Source: Lentimicrobiaceae bacterium (GTDB lineage Bacteria > Bacteroidota > Bacteroidia > Bacteroidales > F082). From it: a stretch of DNA of 64,000 nucleotides. Numbering within the stretch: the first letter of the stretch is position 1; every line of letters starts with the position of its first letter. Positions 44,312 through 51,728 of the stretch are shown in pieces. The notes under the pieces are model-generated. The model searched no databases and was not told the DNA's origin. It saw only the letters and a list, made by a program, of their open reading frames with translations. The stretch lies in NCBI GenBank assembly GCA_002708315.1, contig PANC01000031.1, positions 1 through 64,000 on the forward strand, read 5' to 3'. The position numbers and the translations under genes were made by a program.

Positions 44312-44319
44312 ATAATAAA

Positions 44320-45600
44320 ATGATGAGAAAATATTTTGCAACAACAGTAAAGGATATCAAGTTACTTCTGCGCGACATAGCAGGGCTTGCAATGCTTTTT
44401 GGTATGCCTATTATATTAATTATCATAATGACTCTGTTGCAAGACTCTACATTCAAAGCCATAAAAGAAAAAAAATTACCAATACTTATTCTGGATCTAG
44501 ATAATGATACATTTGGCTTAAACATTGTTGATGGGTTAAATAAATCAAAGTTTTTTGAGGTCCATGAACAATTTGAAAATGCTGACATCAATTACCTCAA
44601 GGATCGCGTTATGAGGGGTGAGTTTCAAATTGGAGTTGTTATTAATAAACATTCTTCAGATAAAATGCGAAATAATATTAGATATAATATAGTAAGCATT
44701 CTACCACCTGAAGACTCGCTTATTTTCAATAAAATTCCTCATAAAAGTACCCCTGCTAAAGTTGATATATATTTCGATCCCATAACTAAGAATTCATTTA
44801 AACAATCAATATCCAGTGCAATTAACCAATTCTCTTCAGGAGTTGAAGCAAAAATGATATTTGATATTTATTCTGCTCTTTTTGAAGATCTTCTAGGAAT
44901 GGAACTTCGCAATACCAATCAATTTTCTAAAGTTATAGATATAGATACTAAAAATGCCGGTGATAATGAAGAATATATACCAAATTCTGTTCAACATAAT
45001 GTGCCTGCATGGACAATATTTGCGATGTTTTTCATAGTAATACCTCTTGCGGGTAATATTATTAAGGAGAGAGAAAGTGGAGTCTCAAAAAGGCTTAGAA
45101 TCATATCAGGATCTAATCTACCTATATTGATAGGAAAGGTAACAACCTATTTTATGATAGGCATAATTCAAGCAATTACCATGATAGCTGTGGGGGTATT
45201 AATACTTCCCATATTTGGACTTCCGGAGCTTTTAATATCAGGAAGCATTATTTCATTATTAATAATGACCGCAGCGGTTGCTCTTGCAGCATCAGGATAT
45301 GGTGTTCTAATAGGAACAATTTCAACTTCTCAAGAGCAAAGTTCAATTTTTGGTTCAATCTCTGTTGTAATACTAGCTGCAATTGGAGGAATATGGGTGC
45401 CTGTATTTATGATGTCCGGTTTTATGCAAACAATAAGTCAGCTTTCTCCACTTAATTGGGCGCTAAATGGGTATTACGATATATTTTTAAGAGATGCTGG
45501 TTTTATTGAGATATTAAAATACGTTTTATACCTGTTGATATTCTTCTTACTTTGCCTAACAGTTTCTTGGTATTATCGCAATAAACGTACAACCTTATAA
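44320..45600 (+). CDS. ABC-2 type transporter permease of the pigment cluster
   Basis: A 426-residue membrane protein of the ABC-2 family (also YhgE/Pip-like in layout). One N-terminal span (about 19-37) and a large extracytoplasmic domain (about 40-230) are followed by five to six spans, with the conserved VPAWTIFAMFFIVIPLAGNIIKERESG coupling segment before the second span and GFMQTISQLSPLNWALNGYYDIFLR at the end. The start at 44320 is used because the upstream in-frame extension lies inside the ATPase gene. It works with the preceding ATPase. Confidence 0.9.
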   Translation: MMRKYFATTVKDIKLLLRDIAGLAMLFGMPIILIIIMTLLQDSTFKAIKEKKLPILILDLDNDTFGLNIVDGLNKSKFFEVHEQFENADINYLKDRVMRGEFQIGVVINKHSSDKMRNNIRYNIVSILPPEDSLIFNKIPHKSTPAKVDIYFDPITKNSFKQSISSAINQFSSGVEAKMIFDIYSALFEDLLGMELRNTNQFSKVIDIDTKNAGDNEEYIPNSVQHNVPAWTIFAMFFIVIPLAGNIIKERESGVSKRLRIISGSNLPILIGKVTTYFMIGIIQAITMIAVGVLILPIFGLPELLISGSIISLLIMTAAVALAASGYGVLIGTISTSQEQSSIFGSISVVILAAIGGIWVPVFMMSGFMQTISQLSPLNWALNGYYDIFLRDAGFIEILKYVLYLLIFFLLCLTVSWYYRNKRTTL

Positions 45601-45610
45601 ACAATTTATA

Positions 45611-46375
45611 ATGACCAACCTTACTAAACTTTATGAAAACATTCAAGAAGTAGCAGGTCTGCTAAATTCTAGAGGTTGGGCAGAGTCTAATGCTGGAAAT
45701 TTATCCATAAGAATAGATGACTTTAGATCAGAAGGAGTTCCCCATGAATCAAATGCGCTGCCAGAAGCATTTCCCCACATTGCTAATTCAACAATTTTAG
45801 TAACGGGAAAGGGAAAAAGAATGAGAGAGGTAAGTAAATCTCTAAAAAATAGCTCCGTTATTTTAAAAATTAACTCAAATGGTGATTCATTTTCATTCCT
45901 TTCCGATACAGATATTTTACCCACCTCAGAATTGTATACTCATCTTGCCATTCATAATATGATAGCAAAAAGAGGAACGGGGGAGAGAGCTGTTCTTCAT
46001 TCCCATGTTACGGAATTAATAGCAATAACACACTTCAATGCATACTGCAATGAAGAAATACTTAATGATTTACTTTGGAAAATGCATCCAGAAACGGTTG
46101 TATTTTTACCAAAGGGTATTGGTTTGGTACCATTTGAAATACCTGGAACCGTTAACATAGCGAGAGCAACATTAATTGCTCTAAAAGATCATCCAATCGC
46201 TTTGTGGGAAAAGCATGGTGTTTTCGCCATTGAAGAAGATATTCAAAAGTGTTATGACCTGATTGAGATAGCTGCAAAAGCTGTAAAAATATTTCTTATG
46301 TGCAAAAATTCAGGTATTGAACCAGCAGGGCTCAATAAAAAGCAACTTGATGAACTTAGAAAGATTAAATTCTAA
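45611..46375 (+). CDS. Class II aldolase/adducin-family protein, RhaD-like
   Basis: A 254-residue class II aldolase-fold protein. SNAGNLSIRI at 27-36 and HSHVTELIAITH contain the Zn-binding HxH, and PKGIGLVPFEIPGTVNIARATLIAL and LWEKHGVFA with the third His are the rhamnulose-1-phosphate aldolase hallmarks. No other rhamnose genes are nearby. It lies inside the pigment cluster, 10 bases after the ABC permease gene, and has no role in the published flexirubin or aryl polyene pathways. Its substrate here is unknown; rhamnose catabolism is not supported by context. Confidence 0.8.
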   Translation: MTNLTKLYENIQEVAGLLNSRGWAESNAGNLSIRIDDFRSEGVPHESNALPEAFPHIANSTILVTGKGKRMREVSKSLKNSSVILKINSNGDSFSFLSDTDILPTSELYTHLAIHNMIAKRGTGERAVLHSHVTELIAITHFNAYCNEEILNDLLWKMHPETVVFLPKGIGLVPFEIPGTVNIARATLIALKDHPIALWEKHGVFAIEEDIQKCYDLIEIAAKAVKIFLMCKNSGIEPAGLNKKQLDELRKIKF

Positions 46376-46477
46376 GGGACCATAAGTATTTATAACTAAC
46401 TTTTGCAATACAATCCTAACCATTAAATTTGATTATAAATAACATATTTAATTCGTCGCAGATCAATGTCAATTACA

Positions 46478-46485
46478 TATTTTTG
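46478..46485 (+). promoter_or_regulatory. Internal -7 box for the ketosynthase half of the cluster
   Basis: TATTTTTG matches TAnnTTTG, 17 bases before the thioesterase ATG at 46503, in the widest gap (127 bases) inside the cluster. Confidence 0.45.
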
Positions 46486-46502
46486 TGTTAATATTATAAT
46501 TT

Positions 46503-46928
46503 ATGGGTAAAGTATTAAAAGATATAGCTGAAGTAAAGGTAAGATTTGGAGAAGTTGATTCAATGGGAATTGTGTGGCATGGAAACTATGTTAAATATAT
46601 AGAAGAAGGTCGAGAATCTTTTGGCAGAAATTATGGTATCTCATACCTAGATATATATTCAAATAATGTAATGGCTCCTGTTGTGAATATGAATATCGAC
46701 TTCAAGAAACAAGTTAGATATGGAGATACATTAATTGTTGAAACAGAGTTTGTAAATACACCATCTGCAAAAATAATATTTGACTTCAGAGTATATAGAA
46801 AATCTGACAATGAACTTGTTGCAACTGCTCAAAGCACGCAAGTATTCATAGATATGGATCATGAAATGTTATTATATCCGCCTGATTTTGCCATTGCATG
46901 GAAAAGGAAATTTGGACTCATTGAATAA
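46503..46928 (+). CDS. Acyl-CoA/ACP thioesterase, 4HBT type
   Basis: A 141-residue hotdog thioesterase. The 4HBT active-site Asp19 in FGEVDSMGIVWHGNYVKY is the catalytic residue of 4-hydroxybenzoyl-CoA thioesterases, and the flanking strands fit that family. Aryl polyene clusters often include one, to release or edit the acyl chain from its carrier. The next gene starts 6 bases after its stop, and the internal -7 box lies directly upstream. Confidence 0.85.
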   Translation: MGKVLKDIAEVKVRFGEVDSMGIVWHGNYVKYIEEGRESFGRNYGISYLDIYSNNVMAPVVNMNIDFKKQVRYGDTLIVETEFVNTPSAKIIFDFRVYRKSDNELVATAQSTQVFIDMDHEMLLYPPDFAIAWKRKFGLIE

Positions 46929-46934
46929 ACACTT

Positions 46935-48098
46935 ATGGTATTCTTTGTAGCAGATAATATAGTTTCTTCATTAGGCATGTCCACAAAACAAAATTTTATC
47001 TCTTTGTTAAATGGCAATACTGGGATATCATTGGTTGAAAACAAGGCTATATACAATGAACCATTTCAGGCTTCAATGATAAATGACAAAAAATTAGAAA
47101 AGTATTATAATATTATCTCAACAAAGTATCCACATTCTGTCAGCAAACACACTAGATTAGAAAAAATGCTCATTGTTTCTGTTGATGAGGCATTGAGTAA
47201 ATCTAATATTGATATAACCTCCAATAAAACGGGCATAGTTTTATCTACTACCAAGGGTAATATAAATTTACTTGAACCAAATCAGAAAAACAGATTCCCT
47301 GCCAACAGAATTAGTCTATGGAAACTTGGAGATGTTATAAGAAAGTTCTTTGGAAATCCAAATATGACAATTGTAATATCTAATGCTTGTATTAGTGGCG
47401 TTTTAGCAATAAACAAAGCTGCAATGATGATACAATCTAAAAAATTTGATAATGTAGTTGTTACTGGTGCTGATATGGTAAGTAGATTTGTTGTGAGCGG
47501 TTTCATGTCATTTTTATCGCTGAGTTCTGAACCTTGCAGGCCATTTGACAAAGACAGAAACGGCCTTTCACTAGGTGAAGCAGCTTCAACTATTATACTA
47601 AGTAGTAATCCAAATGGCAATAGCCTAATACATAGAGGTGGTGGAAGTGCAAATGACGCAAATCACATATCAGGGCCATCAAGAACCGGAGAAGGTTCAT
47701 TCATTGCAATTAACAAAGCATTAATTGAAGCTGATATATCATCATCCGAAATAGATCATATCTCCAGCCACGGCACTGCAACGCCATATAATGATGAAAT
47801 GGAAAGTATTGCCATTGATAGGCATAAACTAAATAAAGTTCCTATAAATAGTATAAAAGGTTATCTTGGACATACTCTTGGTGCAGCAGGATTGGTTGAA
47901 ACCTCAATTTTGTTAGAAGAAATGAGGATGAACACTCTAATTAAGTCTGCTGGATTTGAAAAACTAGGCGTTAGTAAAGACATTTCTATTATTACTCAAA
48001 ACCAGGAAACAGAAATAACAACTTGTTTAAAAATGGCTTCAGGGTTTGGTGGCAGCAATGCCTCATTGATAATTTCAAAAGTAGTTAATGATGAATAA
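46935..48098 (+). CDS. Beta-ketoacyl synthase (KAS I/II type) of the aryl polyene system
   Basis: A 387-residue ketosynthase with intact catalytic residues: Cys152 in SNACISG, His in SSHGTATPYND and His in GYLGHTLGAAG. The N-terminus (VFFVADNIVSSLG) is short. It does elongation by condensing malonyl-ACP with a growing or starter acyl chain; which step is unknown. Its 3' end overlaps the next gene by 11 bases. Confidence 0.85.
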   Translation: MVFFVADNIVSSLGMSTKQNFISLLNGNTGISLVENKAIYNEPFQASMINDKKLEKYYNIISTKYPHSVSKHTRLEKMLIVSVDEALSKSNIDITSNKTGIVLSTTKGNINLLEPNQKNRFPANRISLWKLGDVIRKFFGNPNMTIVISNACISGVLAINKAAMMIQSKKFDNVVVTGADMVSRFVVSGFMSFLSLSSEPCRPFDKDRNGLSLGEAASTIILSSNPNGNSLIHRGGGSANDANHISGPSRTGEGSFIAINKALIEADISSSEIDHISSHGTATPYNDEMESIAIDRHKLNKVPINSIKGYLGHTLGAAGLVETSILLEEMRMNTLIKSAGFEKLGVSKDISIITQNQETEITTCLKMASGFGGSNASLIISKVVNDE

Positions 48099-48717
48099 CT
48101 CATTAAAAATATCAAAATACTGCCATATCACTTCTGATAGGGTATTGGTTAATGGAAAACCTTTTATTGAAAACATCAATGGGTTAGGCCCTAAATCATT
48201 TATAAAACATATTTACAAATCCATCGAAATAGATTATTCCAAGTTCTTCAAGATGGATGAAATAAGTAAGCTTGGATTTTTAGCATCCGAGATTTTACTT
48301 AAAAATATCAACCTATCTACATATAATTCTGAAGATATTTCCATTGTATTATCTAATTCAGACTCAACAATAACTACTGATTATAATCATCAAAGTACAA
48401 TAAATGATTATAAAAATTTCTTTCCAAGCCCATCTATTTTTGTATATACACTGCCAAATATAATGATAGGTGAGATATCAATCCGTAATGGTATAAAAGG
48501 AGAAAATAGTTTTTTTATTGTTGAAAAATTTACTGCAGAAATAGTTGTTGATCATATCAATAGTTTATTTTTGACAGGAAAAGCAGAAATAGGTATTGGA
48601 GGATGGGTAAATTTCAATCAGGAAAGATATGAAGCATTTCTTTATTTAGCTTCTAAAAATGGAGACGTTAACCATACCGCCGGTGAAGTAAATAAGTTAT
48701 TTAACCTAATCACTTAA
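48088..48717 (+). CDS. Half-size ketosynthase-like protein lacking catalytic residues
   Basis: A 209-residue protein. It looks like the N-terminal half of a thiolase-fold ketosynthase: SKLGFLASEILLKN, then DISIVLSNSDSTITTDYNHQ and SPSIFVYTLPNIMIGEISIRNG (the region that precedes and contains the nucleophile in active enzymes). The position of the nucleophile Cys is not a cysteine, and no HGT or GH motif follows. It is probably a non-catalytic partner of a full ketosynthase. The 11-base overlap with the upstream ketosynthase and the ACP gene 7 bases downstream support one complex. Confidence 0.65.
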   Translation: MMNNSLKISKYCHITSDRVLVNGKPFIENINGLGPKSFIKHIYKSIEIDYSKFFKMDEISKLGFLASEILLKNINLSTYNSEDISIVLSNSDSTITTDYNHQSTINDYKNFFPSPSIFVYTLPNIMIGEISIRNGIKGENSFFIVEKFTAEIVVDHINSLFLTGKAEIGIGGWVNFNQERYEAFLYLASKNGDVNHTAGEVNKLFNLIT

Positions 48718-48724
48718 TTATCAA

Positions 48725-48976
48725 ATGGAAGAATTGATAGAAAAATTGAAACTTCAAATTATTGAACAGTTAAACCTTGAAGACATTGAGCCAGAAGATA
48801 TTAATGCTGATGAGCCATTATTTGGAACCGGTATGGGCTTAGATTCTATAGATGCTCTTGAGTTAATAGTATTACTTGAGAAAGACTACGGTATAAAAAT
48901 ACAAAACCCAAAAGATGGTCAGAAGGTTTTTCACTCTCTAAAGACTATGGCAGAATTTATTCAGGAGAATCAATAA
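48725..48976 (+). CDS. Acyl carrier protein of the aryl polyene system
   Basis: An 83-residue acyl carrier protein with the phosphopantetheine attachment Ser41 in the helix-II motif GLDSIDALEL. Acidic helices are typical. It should carry the growing polyene chain. It lies between the half-ketosynthase gene and the fused ketosynthase gene, with 2-base spacing to the latter. Confidence 0.93.
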   Translation: MEELIEKLKLQIIEQLNLEDIEPEDINADEPLFGTGMGLDSIDALELIVLLEKDYGIKIQNPKDGQKVFHSLKTMAEFIQENQ

Positions 48977-48978
48977 CG

Positions 48979-51273
48979 ATGAATAGAGTTGCTGTAACAG
49001 GCATTGGTATTATTAGCCCTATAGGCAAAAACCTGGGGGAAACCTACGATTCGCTTATTTCTGAATCCACCGGCATTAGCAACATTGAAATTCTAAACAC
49101 AAGACATAAGAACAGCTTTGTTGTGGGTGAAATTAAGCTTACTCACAATGAATTAATTGAAATTGCCAAAGTAGATACATATAAAACATGGACTCGAACT
49201 GCATTACTTGGTATAATTGCTGCAAAACAAGCAATTAAGGATGCAAATATTGATACAAAAATAGAGACCGCATTAATTTCGGCCACAACTGTAGGCGGAA
49301 TGGACAGAAGCGAACTACATTACAAAGAAATGGTCGAGGGCAATCACAAAGAATATATCGACCTCCATCATGCTGGTAACAGCACCGAGATGATAGCAGA
49401 AAATTGCAACATATCTGGACTTACAACCACAATTAGCACAGCTTGTTCATCTTCATTGAACAGTATTCTTGTTGGCTCTAGACTAATAAAAAACGGACTT
49501 GTAAAACAGGCTGTTGTTGGAGGTACTGATTCCCTTTCTAAATTTACTTTAAATGGGTTCAACACTCTAATGATTTTAGATAAAGAACATTGTCGTCCAT
49601 TTGATGATAGTAGAGCTGGTTTAAATCTAGGTGAGGGCTCTGCATTTTTAGTCCTTGAAGATCTTGAATCGGCAATTACTTCAAAAAAGAAAATATATGC
49701 TGTGGTTTCTGGATATGCAAATGCCAATGATGCGCATCATCAAACAGCATCATCAAATGAGGGTACAGGGCCATTTTTATCGATGCAGCAGGCGTTAGAT
49801 GAGGCAAGCTTAACTCCCGCTGATATTGATTACATAAACGTACATGGTACTGGCACATATAATAATGACCTTACCGAAGGAATTGCAATTAAACGTTTAT
49901 TTGGCAATAAATTACCACGATTTAGCTCAACCAAAGGTTATACGGGCCATACACTTGGTGCAGCAGGTGTTATTGAATCTGTAATATCAATACTTGCTTT
50001 AAACAATAATTTTATTCCACCCAATATAAATTTTAGTGCTGCAATAAAAGAAATTGATATTGAACCCGAGACTAAGCTAACAAATGATATTTGTCTATCC
50101 AATGTATTAACGAACTCTTTTGGATTTGGAGGTAATGATTCTTCAATTGTATACTCAAGTGCAAAGAATTACTCTTCTGTTAATACTCAAATATCCAAGC
50201 TAAAAAAAGAGGTCTATATAAATGGAATGGGTTGCTTATCACCGCAAAATACCATAGGTGGTAAATTGATCAATTATACTCCTCCTGATAACGATAGTAA
50301 TTATTTACAAATACTAAAACCAAATTATCGAGATTATATCAACCCTAAGCTTCTAAGAAGAATGAGTAAGGTAGTTAGGATGGGTATAATTTCTTCGGGG
50401 ATTGCCTTAAAGGATGCCAATGTTATAAAACCAGATGCAATTATTACAGGCACTGGTATGGGGTGCATGGAGGATACGGAGAAATTCCTTAATGCAATGA
50501 TAGCAAATGATGAAGAGCTTCTTACGCCAACGGCATTTATTCAATCTACTCATAATACCATAGGCGGAGCAATAGCTCTTGGCCTTAATAATCATTCTTA
50601 TAATCTCACTTATGTGCATCGCACATTTAGTTTTGAGAGTGCTCTTTTGGATAGTATGATAATGATAAATGAAAAGAAAGCAGAAAATGTACTTGTGGGA
50701 GGTTTTGATGAAATAACAAAGGAAAGTTGGAGTATAAAAACCAATATCGGACACTATAAAAGCACCCAAATTGATGCAGGCAGCCTCCAAAGCAGAAATG
50801 AACCCGGAGCTATTGCTGGGGAGGGTAGTGCATTTTTTTCACTTTCAAGAAAAAAAACCGATACTACTTATGCAAGTATAATAGATACGGATTTTATATT
50901 AAATTCAAATAAAGATAAAAAAATTGGTGCATTTATACTGGGGTTCCTGAAAAGGAATAATTATAGTCCTGTTGACATTGACCTTTTACTTTTGGGAAGA
51001 AATGGAGACTCAAAATATGATTACATTTATGATGAACTATATGATGAACTATTTGCGGAATCCAATTCAATTGATTACAAATACTTGTGTGGAGAATTTG
51101 ACACCTCATCTGCAATCGCAACATGGCTGGGCGCACAAATAATAAAAAATAATAAAATACCTGATATTTTTCCTAAACCCACAAATACTAGCAAGAATTT
51201 TAATACAATATTAATTTACAATCAATTCAGAAATTCGAATCACAGCCTAATTCTTTTAGGAAGTTGCAAATAA
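48979..51273 (+). CDS. Ketosynthase fused to a chain-length-factor-like ketosynthase
   Basis: A 764-residue protein with two thiolase-fold halves. Residues 1-400 form an active ketosynthase: Cys156 in TACSSSL, His289 in VHGTGT and His324 in GYTGHTLGAAG. Residues 411-764 resemble the Ketoacyl-synt_2/chain-length-factor family: YINGMGCLSPQN, TGTGMGCMEDTEKFL, then THNTIGGAIAL and YVHRTFSFESALLD where the nucleophile Cys is absent. In aryl polyene systems the KS (ApeO) and its inactive partner (ApeC) are separate subunits of a heterodimer. Here they are one chain, joined near residue 400-410. The frame is open throughout, with no sign of a sequencing join. Confidence 0.88.
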   Translation: MNRVAVTGIGIISPIGKNLGETYDSLISESTGISNIEILNTRHKNSFVVGEIKLTHNELIEIAKVDTYKTWTRTALLGIIAAKQAIKDANIDTKIETALISATTVGGMDRSELHYKEMVEGNHKEYIDLHHAGNSTEMIAENCNISGLTTTISTACSSSLNSILVGSRLIKNGLVKQAVVGGTDSLSKFTLNGFNTLMILDKEHCRPFDDSRAGLNLGEGSAFLVLEDLESAITSKKKIYAVVSGYANANDAHHQTASSNEGTGPFLSMQQALDEASLTPADIDYINVHGTGTYNNDLTEGIAIKRLFGNKLPRFSSTKGYTGHTLGAAGVIESVISILALNNNFIPPNINFSAAIKEIDIEPETKLTNDICLSNVLTNSFGFGGNDSSIVYSSAKNYSSVNTQISKLKKEVYINGMGCLSPQNTIGGKLINYTPPDNDSNYLQILKPNYRDYINPKLLRRMSKVVRMGIISSGIALKDANVIKPDAIITGTGMGCMEDTEKFLNAMIANDEELLTPTAFIQSTHNTIGGAIALGLNNHSYNLTYVHRTFSFESALLDSMIMINEKKAENVLVGGFDEITKESWSIKTNIGHYKSTQIDAGSLQSRNEPGAIAGEGSAFFSLSRKKTDTTYASIIDTDFILNSNKDKKIGAFILGFLKRNNYSPVDIDLLLLGRNGDSKYDYIYDELYDELFAESNSIDYKYLCGEFDTSSAIATWLGAQIIKNNKIPDIFPKPTNTSKNFNTILIYNQFRNSNHSLILLGSCK

Positions 51274-51350
51274 TTTGTTAGGTTATGAAATTGCATGGTA
51301 TCTTCCATATATTTTCATTAGTTTGGTAAACAAATTAAATAAAAGGTGAT

Positions 51351-51722
51351 ATGACAGAGTTTTTAGTTGAAGATTTTTATAAAATAGTGGATATCTCTGA
51401 GAATAAAAATGAAATCCATGCTGTGGTTGAACTAAACTCCAATCATCCTATTTATGATGGTCATTTTAAAGAACAGCCAGTGGTTCCTGGTGTTATGCAA
51501 TTACAAATAGTGAAAGAAATAATTGAAACGAGATTGGACCATAAACTATTTCTGAATAACATAAACCAAGTTAAATACCTTAGACCCATTTTACCAGACA
51601 ATAATTTAGAATTGAAAATTTCTATCTCTAGAAAGAAACCAAATGAACTTTACTTTGTGTTTAATATTTCTGCAGGCGATATTATGTTTACAAAAGCAAG
51701 AATTGGATTTGATATAAAATAA
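51351..51722 (+). CDS. 3-hydroxyacyl-ACP dehydratase-like hotdog protein (ApeI-like)
   Basis: A 123-residue hotdog protein with the catalytic FabZ-type motif DGHFKEQPVVPGVMQ, where the His is the catalytic residue, and INQVKYLRPILPDN in the later strand. It matches ApeI better than FabZ by length and the PVVPGV segment. It would remove water from the 3-hydroxyacyl-ACP in each polyene cycle, together with the ApeP-like protein at 41692-42108. It is the last gene of the cluster, separated by 77 bases from the fused ketosynthase gene. It converges with the Fe-S gene, and only 6 bases separate the two stops. Confidence 0.8.
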   Translation: MTEFLVEDFYKIVDISENKNEIHAVVELNSNHPIYDGHFKEQPVVPGVMQLQIVKEIIETRLDHKLFLNNINQVKYLRPILPDNNLELKISISRKKPNELYFVFNISAGDIMFTKARIGFDIK

Positions 51723-51728
51723 AGCAGT

